Below, in pieces: positions 1 through 8,503 of a stretch of DNA of 64,000 bases (the first letter of the stretch is position 1; every line of letters starts with the position of its first letter). The notes beneath the pieces were generated by a model. The model worked only from the letters and a program-made list of their open reading frames with translations, was not told where the DNA came from and did not search any database. Source of the DNA: Leptospiraceae bacterium (GTDB taxonomy: Bacteria; Spirochaetota; Leptospiria; Leptospirales; Leptonemataceae); the NCBI GenBank assembly GCA_026418015.1, contig JAOACE010000013.1, forward strand, positions 124,001 through 188,000, read 5' to 3'. The translations under genes and the position numbers were made by a program.

Positions 1-1926
1 AAAAATTTTAAATTTTGCAATTAATTTATCTAACAACGATTCCTGAACACTAGCATCTTTTTGTAGATTTTTTAGAGAAATAACTGTATCAGACAATTCT
101 TTTATGTATCGATTGATTGCTGGTAAGATCATTTGTTTTGCCATCATGATCATTGTATTCGCTTCTATGCGAATCGTTTTAATATAACCTTCTAGAACAA
201 TTTCGTATCGTGCATGCAATTCTCTTTGGTTAAAAACACCAAGAGATTCATACATTTTTACGTTTTTTTCTGCTATAATTGCTTTTGCTGCATCGACGGT
301 ATTGGTTATATTAGGTATTCCTCTTCTTGCTGCTTCTTCTTTCCATTCTTCTGAATAGTTATTACCGTTAAAAATAATTCGTTTATGTTTTTTATAAACA
401 TCTGATACTATTTCCAATATTGCATCAGAGATGTTTTTATTTTCTTTAAGTTTTTGTTCTAACATGTCTGCAATTTGATTTAGAACATAAGCTGTAATAC
501 TATTAAGTGTAAAATTTGCAGCGGCAATCGAAGCAGTAGATGGTACCATCCTAAATTCAAATTTATTTCCCGTAAATGCAAATGGAGAAGTTCTGTTTCT
601 ATCTGTGGTATCTTTTGGTAAATGCGATAATTGAGATATACCAATTTTTAATTCTGTATTACTGTATTTTATGTTATCGATTTCTTTTTTTTCTATTTGC
701 TCCAATATAGAAGTCAACATCTCGCCTAAATAAATAGAAATTATGGCTGGTGGTGCTTCGTTTCCTCCTAATCGTAAATCATTGCCGGGTGTTGCTGCGG
801 AAATTCTTAATAAATCTGCAAAATCATCTACTGCTTTTATTACTGCTACTAAGAAAATCAAAAATTGTAAATTTTGATGGGGAGTACTTCCTGGATCAAG
901 TAAATTAATTCCATCATCTGTTTGAATAGACCAGTTATTATGTTTTCCCGAACCATTGATATAAGCAAAAGGTTTTTCATGCAATAAACAAACCAAGCCA
1001 TGACGATTTGCAACTTTTTTTAGAGATTCCATAATGATTTGATTGTGATCTACTGCAATGTTCGCATTTTCGAAAATTGGTGCAATTTCGTGTTGTGCAG
1101 GTGCTACCTCATTATGACGTGTTTTTGCAGAAACCCCCATCTTCCATAATTCTAAATCCAACTCTTGCATAAAAGAACTAATTCTTTCTTTTATAGGACC
1201 AAAATAGTGATCTTCCATTTCTTGCCCTTTGGGAGGTTTTGCACCAAACAATGTTCTACCAGTAAAAATCAAATCTGGACGTTTTTCGTAATATTTTCTA
1301 TCGATTAAAAAATACTCTTGTTCTGGTCCAACAGTTGCGAAAGCTCTTTTACTTGTAGTATTTCCTAACAATCTCAACACGCGAATAACGCTTTTCGAAA
1401 GTACATCCATGCTTCTTAACAAGGGTGTTTTCTTATCAAGTGCATCACCGTTATAAGAACAAAATGCAGTTGGAATACATAAAACTTTTGTTCCTTGGCT
1501 TTCGTTGATAAATGCTGGAGATGTAATATCCCATATTGTATATCCTCTCGCTTCGAAGGTGGAACGCAAACCTCCAGATGGAAATGAAGAAGCATCGGGT
1601 TCACCTTTAATCAATTGCTTACCGGAAAGTTTTGTAATTGCAATGCCAGTAGTAATTGGCTCTAAAAAAGAATCATGCTTTTCCGCGGTAAATCCAGTCA
1701 TTGGTTGAAACCAATGCGTAAAATGTGTAGCACCATGTTTGATTGCCCAATTTTTCATTGCTTCGGCAATTTCATTTGCATGTTCTAATGATAAAGATTT
1801 GTTATTTTCTACTGCATCTATGTATGCTTCGAAAGTTTTTTTCGACAAATATTTTTTCATTCTTTTAATATGGAAAACATGTATTCCAAAAATCTTTTCT
1901 AGTTTAATTTCTTTTAAATTTTTCAT
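1..1926 (-). CDS. glnN: Glutamine synthetase type III (3' end cut by window edge)
   Basis: ATP-dependent ligation of ammonia to glutamate in the cytoplasm. An uninterrupted frame runs from ATG at 1926 to base 1 with no stop, giving at least 642 residues. Family GSIII proteins are about 700-730 residues, so a short C-terminal piece lies outside the window. Visible motifs are VGPEQEYFLIDR, HNEVAPAQHEIAPIFE followed by a DHN motif, and HEKPFAYINGSGKHNNW, which carry the glutamate-binding and metal-binding residues of the GS fold. The length and the HNEVAPAQHE motif separate it from GSI and GSII. It starts 63 bases after glmS ends on the same strand, so the two could be co-transcribed. Both handle glutamine. 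The start fits the first Met of the conserved N-terminus. Confidence 0.93.
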   Translation of the reverse strand, partial: MKNLKEIKLEKIFGIHVFHIKRMKKYLSKKTFEAYIDAVENNKSLSLEHANEIAEAMKNWAIKHGATHFTHWFQPMTGFTAEKHDSFLEPITTGIAITKLSGKQLIKGEPDASSFPSGGLRSTFEARGYTIWDITSPAFINESQGTKVLCIPTAFCSYNGDALDKKTPLLRSMDVLSKSVIRVLRLLGNTTSKRAFATVGPEQEYFLIDRKYYEKRPDLIFTGRTLFGAKPPKGQEMEDHYFGPIKERISSFMQELDLELWKMGVSAKTRHNEVAPAQHEIAPIFENANIAVDHNQIIMESLKKVANRHGLVCLLHEKPFAYINGSGKHNNWSIQTDDGINLLDPGSTPHQNLQFLIFLVAVIKAVDDFADLLRISAATPGNDLRLGGNEAPPAIISIYLGEMLTSILEQIEKKEIDNIKYSNTELKIGISQLSHLPKDTTDRNRTSPFAFTGNKFEFRMVPSTASIAAANFTLNSITAYVLNQIADMLEQKLKENKNISDAILEIVSDVYKKHKRIIFNGNNYSEEWKEEAARRGIPNITNTVDAAKAIIAEKNVKMYESLGVFNQRELHARYEIVLEGYIKTIRIEANTMIMMAKQMILPAINRYIKELSDTVISLKNLQKDASVQESLLDKLIAKFKIF

Positions 1927-1989
1927 AAAATACACTTTTTTAATTTTTTTATATCAATCAATCTTTTAATTTTAAGTGTTGGAAGTTTT

Positions 1990-3828
1990 TTACTCTACGG
2001 TTACAGATTTTGCTAGGTTTCTAGGTTGATCAGGTTCGCAATTTCTTTCTAATGCTGTATAATACGCTAATAACTGTAAAGGAATGACTGTTAACATTGG
2101 CGTTAAATAATCTGGTGCTTCTGGTATTTCGAAAACATAATCCGCAATATTGGGTATTTGAGTATCACCTTCTGTGACAATTGCTAATATTTTTCCTTTT
2201 CGCGCTTTAACCTCTTGTATATTAGACACCATTTTTTCGTAAACAGAAGTTTTTGGTGCTATACATACTACTGGAACTGTTTCGTCTATTAAAGCTATAG
2301 GACCGTGCTTAAATTCTCCTCCTGCATATCCAGATGCATGTATATAAGAAATTTCTTTTAATTTTAGTGCTCCCTCTAATGCAGTAGGATGATTAAAATT
2401 TCTTCCTAGAAAAATAAAATCTTTTGAATCTTTAAACCTTTTTGCCCATTCTTTTATTTGTTCAGCTTTATTTAAAATGTATTCCATTTTTGTTGGTAAT
2501 TTTCTAATTTCGTTAAATATTTCTTCGCGTTCTTCTCTTTGGGTTAACCATTTAATACCAGATAAAAATAAGGCAAAATAGAGTAAATGTAATAGTTCAG
2601 ATGTATATGCTTTTGTAGAGGCTACACCAATTTCTGGACCTGCCATTAGATCGATGTAAGCATCTGAATCTCTTGCAATTGTAGAATCCGTCCTATTAAC
2701 AAAAGATAAAACCTTACAAAATCGAGATTTTGCTTCGTGAACACCAGCAAGTGTATCGGCTGTTTCTCCACTCTGAGATATTGCAATCACTAATGTGTCT
2801 CCTTCCGCGATAGGATTTCTATAACGAAATTCAGAAGATAAATCAACCTCTGTTGCAATTCGAGAAAATTGTTCTAAATAAAGTTTTCCTACAAGCCCAG
2901 CATGCCAAGAAGTGCCAGCACTCGTTATTAAGATTCGCGAAGTTCTTCCTAATATATCGTTAGATAATTTCATCTCTTCGAAACGAACTTTTCCCTTTTC
3001 TCCTGTACGTGCTTCGATAATTTTTCTAAAAATATCTGGTTGTTCGTAAATTTCTTTTAACATGTAATGTTCATAATTACCCTTATCTAAATGAATTGCT
3101 TGTAATTTAATTTTTTCTAAGGTTATTTGTATAGGTTGATTCTCTTGATTAAAAACGTGAATTTCTGATTTAGTCATCCAACCCCATTCATTATCTTTAA
3201 AAACATAATATTCCTTCGCCTGAGGTACAATTGCAACAATATCACTTGCGAGAAAGCCTTCATCATTACTTCTTCCATAGAGTAAGGGAGAACCGTTTTT
3301 CATAAAATAAATTCTGTCTGGTTCATACTCAGAAAGTATAACAATTGCATACTTACCCTCGATTTTCTTTAATACATTAGGGATTACATCTTTTAATTGT
3401 TTTGTATTATGAATCTTCATTTCTTCTTCTAGTAAATGTACTACTGATTCTGTATCTGTTTCGGAACGGAATAAATGTCCTTTTTTGATTAATTCTGTTC
3501 TTAGGTGTATATGATTCTCTATAATTCCATTATGGCATATTGCTATTTTTTGATTACAATCTACGTGAGGATGAGCATTTTGTTTTGATGGTTCACCATG
3601 GGTTGCCCATCTTGTATGACCAATTCCAATATTGCCTTCTACAGGAGATATTTTTAAAAGATTTTCTAAATTTTTAATCTTGCCTTTTTCTTTGCGGATT
3701 TCTAGTTCTCCATTGTCGATTACAGCAATACCAGCAGAATCATATCCTCTGTATTCTAATCGAATTAAACCAACAATTAATACAGAATTGATTGATTTAT
3801 TACCAATATAACCAACAATACCACACAT
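1990..3828 (-). CDS. glmS: Glutamine-fructose-6-phosphate aminotransferase (isomerizing)
   Basis: Makes glucosamine-6-phosphate from fructose-6-phosphate and glutamine, the entry step to UDP-GlcNAc for peptidoglycan and LPS. The frame is open ten codons further upstream, but I start at the ATG giving MCGIVGYIGN, because the Cys after the cleaved Met is the N-terminal nucleophile of the glutaminase domain and must be terminal. This gives 612 residues, the normal length. The glutaminase domain covers about residues 1-230 (GHTRWATHGEPS, CHNGIIENH), followed by two SIS domains (ISQSGETADTLAG, and GGEFKHGPIALID). The C-terminus NLAKSVTVE is the conserved end. No glmS ribozyme is recognisable upstream, only a 12-base palindrome. 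Confidence 0.97.
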   Translation of the reverse strand: MCGIVGYIGNKSINSVLIVGLIRLEYRGYDSAGIAVIDNGELEIRKEKGKIKNLENLLKISPVEGNIGIGHTRWATHGEPSKQNAHPHVDCNQKIAICHNGIIENHIHLRTELIKKGHLFRSETDTESVVHLLEEEMKIHNTKQLKDVIPNVLKKIEGKYAIVILSEYEPDRIYFMKNGSPLLYGRSNDEGFLASDIVAIVPQAKEYYVFKDNEWGWMTKSEIHVFNQENQPIQITLEKIKLQAIHLDKGNYEHYMLKEIYEQPDIFRKIIEARTGEKGKVRFEEMKLSNDILGRTSRILITSAGTSWHAGLVGKLYLEQFSRIATEVDLSSEFRYRNPIAEGDTLVIAISQSGETADTLAGVHEAKSRFCKVLSFVNRTDSTIARDSDAYIDLMAGPEIGVASTKAYTSELLHLLYFALFLSGIKWLTQREEREEIFNEIRKLPTKMEYILNKAEQIKEWAKRFKDSKDFIFLGRNFNHPTALEGALKLKEISYIHASGYAGGEFKHGPIALIDETVPVVCIAPKTSVYEKMVSNIQEVKARKGKILAIVTEGDTQIPNIADYVFEIPEAPDYLTPMLTVIPLQLLAYYTALERNCEPDQPRNLAKSVTVE

Positions 3829-3874
3829 ATGATCATTTTTTTTATTGAATTGAAACAATCAAGTTTTAATAATA

Positions 3875-3886
3875 TGTTTATAAACA
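3875..3886. promoter_or_regulatory. 12-base perfect palindrome upstream of glmS
   Basis: TGTTTATAAACA lies 47 bases upstream of the glmS start, in an A/T-rich intergenic stretch shared with the divergently transcribed lipoprotein gene. It could be an operator. In DNA this AT-rich a short palindrome can also arise by chance. Confidence 0.25.
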
Positions 3887-4037
3887 ATGAATTTTTTTAA
3901 TTTTTTTAGTATAATTTAGAAAAAAATTTTTAAAAAATGAATGTTTTTACGTCATAAATAGATAAAAAGAGCAAATCTCATTTCTCATTTAGAAGAAGGT
4001 TTGCGTTTTGGATGTTGCCAGAACGAATTAATTAATT

Positions 4038-4053
4038 GGGTGGGATGGGTGGG
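4038..4053 (+). promoter_or_regulatory. Potential G-quadruplex in lipoprotein leader
   Basis: Four GGG runs with loops of 1, 2 and 1 bases (GGGTGGGATGGGTGGG) lie on the coding strand 52 bases upstream of the lipoprotein start codon. This fits the canonical two-loop-length rule for an intramolecular quadruplex and stands out in a genome with very few G runs. A role in transcription or translation control is inference. Confidence 0.5.
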
Positions 4054-4063
4054 ATAAACAACC

Positions 4064-4086
4064 GTCGCTGGGCTCTGCACAGCGAC
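4064..4086 (+). promoter_or_regulatory. Leader hairpin just upstream of the ribosome binding site
   Basis: A perfect 7-base stem (GTCGCTG with CAGCGAC) encloses a 9-base loop. It ends 10 bases before the AGGAGG ribosome binding site of the lipoprotein gene. The stem is GC-rich against an AT-rich background and follows the G-run cluster directly. It could insulate or control the ribosome binding site. Confidence 0.5.
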
Positions 4087-4104
4087 AATCTAAAAGGAGG
4101 ACAT

Positions 4105-5850
4105 ATGAGGAAAAGTAAATGGCTAATTATTAGCATAAGCTTAATATTAACAATAGGCTTAGCAAATTGCGGCAAAAAATCATCTGGGCTTTTGTTGCTC
4201 CCAAATTTAGCACAGGGAGAAGGGGGACCACAAGTATCACCAGAAAAACCAAAAGGAATAGAAGAATCCACATCTACACAACAACAACAACCATCAATTC
4301 AAGTAATAGATGATGTGGTAGCAGTAGATACAGGAAGTTTGAATAATACAACTTCTCCTGGAGAACCAGCGGTGATAGAAATTCCCAATAATCAAATTCC
4401 AAGAGACGGCGATAACTCTGGTGGCAATAACTCTGGTGATAACAATTCCGGTGGAAATAATTCCGGCGATAACAATACAGGCGATGTAAAAGAAGTTCCC
4501 AATAATCAAATTCCAAGAGGTGGCGATAATTCTGGTGATAATGGAAAAGGCAATGTTATCGAACCAAAACCAATTGAATCTGAACCACAACCAGTAATAA
4601 TAACCCCCGAAGAAAGTAAAGATTTACAAGAAGCAATCAACAACGAAGATGTAACAACCGATCCAATCGAACAAGTTGTTTCTAGTGATACTGGTTCAAA
4701 TGATTCTGCTATAAGTGAAGAAGAAACCCAAGAAGAGGTTGCTGCACAAGAACAAGAAGAAAACGAAGAAGTTGCTGATACCGAAGAAGAAGATACAACA
4801 CCAGCACCAACACAAGAAGATAAAGGAAAAGATGATCAACAAAGTTGCAAAGCGATGGTAAAAGAAATTGATACTTCTAAAGGAAGATGGTACAATACAG
4901 CAGAATCTTTAATACCACATCCAAAACAAAAAAATAAATTTATTAAAGCAAAAGGTATTCACACTTACTGGGCTTACGAAAAACTCTTAGTAAAAGTTAA
5001 CAGCAATTGCGAAGGTGGTAAATACGAATTAGTAGTTGTTGCAAAAAACTTAGGTAAATTACCTGATTGGTATCATTTCTTCGTAGTAAAAGTATTCAAC
5101 GAAAAAACTGGCGAAAATTTAGGAACAATGTTAATTCGCGCAAGTGATCAAAGATATCACAGAGGTAAATTGATTGTAACATTGCCAAAAGGCGACAATA
5201 TCTTAAACGTTCTCTGGACAAACGACGCATATGAACCAAACAAATATGATGCGAATATTCAAATCAAAAGAATTATGATCAGAAAAGTTGTTACAAAAGA
5301 TAAAAAACAAATTCTAACAAGAAAGGGAAGCAATTTCTGCGATGTAAATGGTCGTTGGTTTATTGGAGATAATCCACCATCAGCATATACTTATTGGGCA
5401 AATCAAACTGTTTCTTATTGTTTAAGAACAGAAAAAGCAGGTAAATACGAAGTCATTCTAAGGGCTGGAAATGCTAAAAATGGTCTACCATTAATGCCTC
5501 AATACAAAGAATTCAAAGTATTAGTAGCTGCCAACGGAAAATCTAATTATATTACAATTCCAGCAGAACAAGGCAAATACCATAGAGGATCAACGACTCT
5601 TGATCTACCAGCAGGCGATATTGTATTAAACGTAACATGGTTAAATGATCAATATCAACCACCCGAATACGATGCGAACATCGAAATCGTTCGAGTAAGA
5701 TTAAAACGCGTTGGTGATATTGAATCTCCTATTGCAGCATTCTTACTACAAAATCCCAATGTGACCTATCAAGTTGTAATACCAGGTATAATTCTAATTC
5801 TTGGTGCACTTGGAATGATCTATTGGGTAAGAAGACAAAAACTCGCATAA
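4105..5850 (+). CDS. Lipoprotein with disordered linker, two repeated beta domains and C-terminal membrane helix
   Basis: Function unknown. The start at 4105 is chosen for its strong AAGGAGG site and because it opens a lipoprotein signal ending at LANC (Cys22); an upstream TTG frame is rejected. Residues about 25-265 are low complexity: Gln, then Asn/Gly/Asp/Ser repeats including PNNQIPR twice, then acidic Glu/Gln. Two related domains of about 140 residues follow, sharing GKYE, KYHRG, D/GNILNVLW or DIVLNVTW, ND-Y-P and YDANI-I. They recall carbohydrate-binding beta-sandwich modules, but I cannot assign a family. The last 30 residues are one hydrophobic helix ending in RRQK. The protein may therefore have two membrane anchors, or a sorting-type tail. 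A clear terminator follows. Confidence 0.85.
   Translation: MRKSKWLIISISLILTIGLANCGKKSSGLLLLPNLAQGEGGPQVSPEKPKGIEESTSTQQQQPSIQVIDDVVAVDTGSLNNTTSPGEPAVIEIPNNQIPRDGDNSGGNNSGDNNSGGNNSGDNNTGDVKEVPNNQIPRGGDNSGDNGKGNVIEPKPIESEPQPVIITPEESKDLQEAINNEDVTTDPIEQVVSSDTGSNDSAISEEETQEEVAAQEQEENEEVADTEEEDTTPAPTQEDKGKDDQQSCKAMVKEIDTSKGRWYNTAESLIPHPKQKNKFIKAKGIHTYWAYEKLLVKVNSNCEGGKYELVVVAKNLGKLPDWYHFFVVKVFNEKTGENLGTMLIRASDQRYHRGKLIVTLPKGDNILNVLWTNDAYEPNKYDANIQIKRIMIRKVVTKDKKQILTRKGSNFCDVNGRWFIGDNPPSAYTYWANQTVSYCLRTEKAGKYEVILRAGNAKNGLPLMPQYKEFKVLVAANGKSNYITIPAEQGKYHRGSTTLDLPAGDIVLNVTWLNDQYQPPEYDANIEIVRVRLKRVGDIESPIAAFLLQNPNVTYQVVIPGIILILGALGMIYWVRRQKLA
4382..4519 (+). repeat. Direct repeat within lipoprotein low-complexity region
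   Basis: A 24-base unit beginning TTCCCAATAATC occurs exactly at 4382-4405 and 4496-4519. Degenerate GGTGGCAATAAC-type repeats coding for (S/G)GDNN lie between the copies. The unit codes for PNNQIPR. Such repeats can change copy number by slippage. Confidence 0.7.
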
Positions 5851-5862
5851 ACTAAATTTACC

Positions 5863-5887
5863 AAGCCCCTATGTTGGGGCTTTTTTT
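5863..5887 (+). terminator. Rho-independent terminator after the lipoprotein gene
   Basis: A stem of AAGCCCC with GGGGCTT around a 6-base loop is followed by a run of T. It lies 13 bases after the stop codon. Confidence 0.9.
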
Positions 5888-5893
5888 ATTGAC

Positions 5894-5917
5894 AAAATTG
5901 ACTCTAAAATCAATTTT
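5894..5917. promoter_or_regulatory. Inverted repeat upstream of DUF4442 thioesterase
   Basis: Perfect 8-base arms AAAATTGA and TCAATTTT with an 8-base spacer end 5 bases before the start codon at 5923. The core TTGA-N8-TCAA recurs upstream of the second hotdog gene (8469-8484), which suggests a shared operator. The N8 spacing does not fit an FNR box, which has N6. Confidence 0.4.
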
Positions 5918-5922
5918 GATCT

Positions 5923-6435
5923 ATGTCTACAAAGAAATCCCAGCGAATTATCGAAACAAAACCTTATTTTATCTGGAATTTTCTAGAATCTTTTTTACCA
6001 CCAGAATGGTTTCTTAGTCTTTATCCTACTTATTTAGCTTCTGGTATAAAAATTACCAAAGTTAGTAAAGATTATCGTCATATTCGCGTAGAAATGGATT
6101 TGAATATCTACAACAGAAATTATGTTGGTTCTCATTTTGGAGGTTCACTATTCGCGATGACAGATCCCTTTTATATGTTAATGTTTCTAAAAAATTTAGG
6201 AAAAGAATATATCGTTTGGGATAAAAAAGCTTGTATTGAATTTATAAAAGCAACTACTGAAGATGTATATGCAGAATTTAATCTATCAGAAGAAACACTC
6301 CAATCAATTAAAGAAGAACTTACCAACAAGAAAAGTTGCGAAAGAACCTTTTTAGTAGAGATAAAAACAAAAAAAGAACACGATATTATTGCAAAAGTGG
6401 AAAAAACATTATATTTTCGAAAAATTAAAAAATAA
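5923..6435 (+). CDS. DUF4442 hotdog-fold thioesterase-like protein
   Basis: A 170-residue protein with the single hotdog-domain layout of the DUF4442 family, which is related to PaaI/YiiD thioesterases and presumed to act on acyl-CoA. The central segment NYVGSHFGGSLFAMTDPFY matches the conserved G-FGGS-(F/L)-D helix of this family, followed by beta strands rich in K and E. There is no signal peptide, so it should be cytoplasmic. It stands alone between two terminator-like sites, with an inverted repeat close to its start. The substrate cannot be read from sequence. The family assignment is fairly secure; the biochemical role is inferred. Confidence 0.8.
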   Translation: MSTKKSQRIIETKPYFIWNFLESFLPPEWFLSLYPTYLASGIKITKVSKDYRHIRVEMDLNIYNRNYVGSHFGGSLFAMTDPFYMLMFLKNLGKEYIVWDKKACIEFIKATTEDVYAEFNLSEETLQSIKEELTNKKSCERTFLVEIKTKKEHDIIAKVEKTLYFRKIKK

Positions 6436-6451
6436 TTTATTGCTTATTTTA

Positions 6452-7294
6452 CTATCGATCTTTTTTGTTTATCAATAAGTTATCTTCGAAAACTTTTAAG
6501 ATTACACCCTCTTCGTAAAACTTTTTACCTGTAATCCTTTCTACATCGAGCTTTTGAACACGTTGATACATTTCTTCTAATATTCCTTTTGTAATTTCTT
6601 TCATAATATTTCCAAAGACTTCTGTTTCCATAATTTCGCTTATTACCTTGCTAATTTCTTCGCCTGCATAATTTACAAATCCCTTCATAAATGGGACTTT
6701 TGATAGTTCCCCCATCATAGTAGTAGAATATAAACTGTTTTTTACTACTTCTGTTAATTCTTTTTCGTATTTCTTAAAAGCATGTTTTGCAAGCTCAGCA
6801 TAATTTAAACGAATCATCACTTCTTCGACTCTTTTTAGCGATTGTAGAAATACTGCATCTGCAATTGTATCAACAATGATATCGCGAAATCGAAAGGTAA
6901 TCTCTCGCGTTAATGTTTTAGAAATTTCTTCTCCAGATTTTTCTAGTTTATAAAAGGCTATTGCTAACTTAACTCCCCTTAACAATAAAAATGGTCGAAA
7001 TAGAGGAATAGGTATAACTCCAATAACCTCGTACCAATGAGTAAGCAAATAATAACGTTTTTTCTCTTCTGTTAGCTGTTTTCTTACTCTAAGAGAAAGA
7101 TCAATACCCCAAATTAAGATTACCATTATATCTAAACCATAAACAAAAAAATTATATTGTTTTTGCAAAAAGACACCATAAGTATTAATTATCATCAATA
7201 GAACAATATCTATAAAAGCAATCAATAACAAATCATAATCAGCCGATCTACCAGGAAGGTTTTTAAAATACTTATTCAATATTTTATAAATCAT
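6452..7294 (-). CDS. Inner-membrane protein with voltage-sensor-like N-terminus
   Basis: A 280-residue protein of uncertain function. Two clear membrane helices lie near residues 24-42 and 50-67, and a third weaker hydrophobic stretch around 88-112 contains spaced Arg/Lys residues (RPFLLLRGVKLAIAFYKL). This layout recalls the voltage-sensor part of ion channels, but I see no pore helix or selectivity filter. The C-terminal 165 residues are soluble, helical and charged. The start codon overlaps the end of the upstream 104-residue membrane protein by 11 bases, so the two are probably translated together and may interact. Confidence 0.7.
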   Translation of the reverse strand: MIYKILNKYFKNLPGRSADYDLLLIAFIDIVLLMIINTYGVFLQKQYNFFVYGLDIMVILIWGIDLSLRVRKQLTEEKKRYYLLTHWYEVIGVIPIPLFRPFLLLRGVKLAIAFYKLEKSGEEISKTLTREITFRFRDIIVDTIADAVFLQSLKRVEEVMIRLNYAELAKHAFKKYEKELTEVVKNSLYSTTMMGELSKVPFMKGFVNYAGEEISKVISEIMETEVFGNIMKEITKGILEEMYQRVQKLDVERITGKKFYEEGVILKVFEDNLLINKKDR

Positions 7295-7598
7295 TTTTAC
7301 TTTCTATTTTATCTACAAAAAAGTTATAAATAAAACTAAATGATAACCCAACAATAAAAGCATCTACTAATGCATAAAATAGATCAAACAAAGAACCATA
7401 GATTTGTTCTGTTAAACTTAAATCGCCTTTTGTAATTAAAAATGGATGGGGGTGAATAGAATGATACATTACCATAAATTCCACTCCAAAATTCGAAGAT
7501 AACCTAGACCATATTGTTGTTATTAATATAAAGACTGACCATAAAATCATTGTGGTAAGAGTAAAACTTTTTGGGTATAACTTCATAATTCTAAACAT
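7284..7598 (-). CDS. Small two-helix membrane protein
   Basis: A 104-residue protein not assigned to a named family with certainty. Two hydrophobic helices near residues 14-31 and 68-92 flank an extracytoplasmic or cytoplasmic loop with the motif YHSIHPHPFLITKGDLS. The second helix contains YALVDAFIVGLSFSFIYNFF, a pattern I associate with small conserved bacterial membrane proteins. It overlaps the downstream voltage-sensor-like gene by 11 bases, which indicates one operon. Met5 is an alternative start. Confidence 0.65.
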   Translation of the reverse strand: MFRIMKLYPKSFTLTTMILWSVFILITTIWSRLSSNFGVEFMVMYHSIHPHPFLITKGDLSLTEQIYGSLFDLFYALVDAFIVGLSFSFIYNFFVDKIESKNDL

Positions 7599-7617
7599 TT
7601 CTTTTTTATAATATTTG

Positions 7618-8373
7618 TCAACTTTTAAATAAACGTTCTTTTAATACTTTATATCTATTCGTATGGATTTGTTTTCGAATTGGATCTTCTGTTTTTGATA
7701 GATATTCATACAAAAAAACCTCGAATTCTAAATGTTTTTTTAATATGTTGACTGGATCTTTTTTTAATGTTTCTCTTTCTAACACCATATGTCTTGTATT
7801 GATAAAATCTGACTCTAACTCGTAAACAAGCATTTCGATAATCGATGGTTGTATAGCTCCACCAACAGAAGTTAGAAGATTCTTTTTTTTGCATGCAACA
7901 AGAATTTCTTTACATATTTCTATTACACGTGGATGATCTGGCCCTAATTCCATCGAACCTGATAAATCTGTCCTTGCAGCTGTGATCTGACAAAGATGAT
8001 TCGCATATTTAGAATTTAATATTGCATCAAGTTGCATATAACCTGTCATTGTTTCTATGTTAATACCAGCCTTACAAGGAACTTCATATTGCTGCTTTAT
8101 TTCTTCCAAAGTCTTGATAAAATTTTTTAATGCATAAGGAGATTCGATCATCGGTGCTATGATACAATCAACACGAATCGATAACAAAAAGCGCATATCA
8201 TTTCGTGCTTCTGGACCACCAATTTTTACATGTAATGGTACAATATCTTTACTGATCCTTCGCATAAATTCTATTTCCGAAAAATTCATATCTTCTACTT
8301 CAGTACCTGTTTTTAATGCATATAATCCAAAATCTTTTAATTCTTTAAGCTTAGCCCGAAATTCTTTTTCCAC
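7618..8373 (-). CDS. HpcH/HpaI aldolase / citrate lyase beta-like protein
   Basis: A 251-residue TIM-barrel protein of the aldolase/citrate lyase superfamily. The pattern VPLHVKIGGPEARNDM, then IIAPMIESPYAL, then AGINIETMTGY, gives the expected Arg and Glu metal and carboxylate ligands of the family at the ends of successive strands. The later AARTDLSGSMELG segment matches the family motif that holds the second acidic metal ligand. Related enzymes cleave or form C-C bonds in malyl-, citramalyl- or citryl-CoA. The actual substrate is not evident. It lies upstream of the two membrane-protein genes on the same strand with a 19-base gap. Confidence 0.75.
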   Translation of the reverse strand: MEKEFRAKLKELKDFGLYALKTGTEVEDMNFSEIEFMRRISKDIVPLHVKIGGPEARNDMRFLLSIRVDCIIAPMIESPYALKNFIKTLEEIKQQYEVPCKAGINIETMTGYMQLDAILNSKYANHLCQITAARTDLSGSMELGPDHPRVIEICKEILVACKKKNLLTSVGGAIQPSIIEMLVYELESDFINTRHMVLERETLKKDPVNILKKHLEFEVFLYEYLSKTEDPIRKQIHTNRYKVLKERLFKS

Positions 8374-8468
8374 AATGATGGAAAAATATTTATTTTATTA
8401 TAATACAACTCATTTTAAAAATTATCCTTGTTTTTTAAACAAAATTATTTAAAGGTTTTTAATAATTA

Positions 8469-8484
8469 TTGACAAAAAAATCAA
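8469..8484. promoter_or_regulatory. TTGA-N8-TCAA inverted repeat upstream of PaaI-like thioesterase
   Basis: TTGACAAAAAAATCAA followed by a T run lies 19 bases before the start codon at 8504. It matches the arrangement in front of the DUF4442 gene at 5894. The TTGACA inside it could alternatively be a -35 box. Confidence 0.35.
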
Positions 8485-8503
8485 TTTTTTTATCAAGTTA
8501 AAT

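Noticed and set aside
3829-4000. glmS ribozyme upstream of glmS
   Set aside because: No matching conserved core in this A/T-only stretch.
3990-4020. Imperfect hairpin GCAAATC...GGTTTGC upstream of the lipoprotein
   Set aside because: Weak pairing with a large loop; not distinguishable from chance.
4036-4104. Upstream TTG start giving a 23-residue N-terminal extension of the lipoprotein
   Set aside because: It would translate through the G-run cluster and hairpin, lacks a ribosome binding site, and hides the lipoprotein signal that starts at 4105 behind AAGGAGG.
4274-4590. Two minus-strand frames opposite the lipoprotein repeats
   Set aside because: Tyr/Ile/His-rich antisense readings of the repetitive Asn/Gly/Ser region without start signals.
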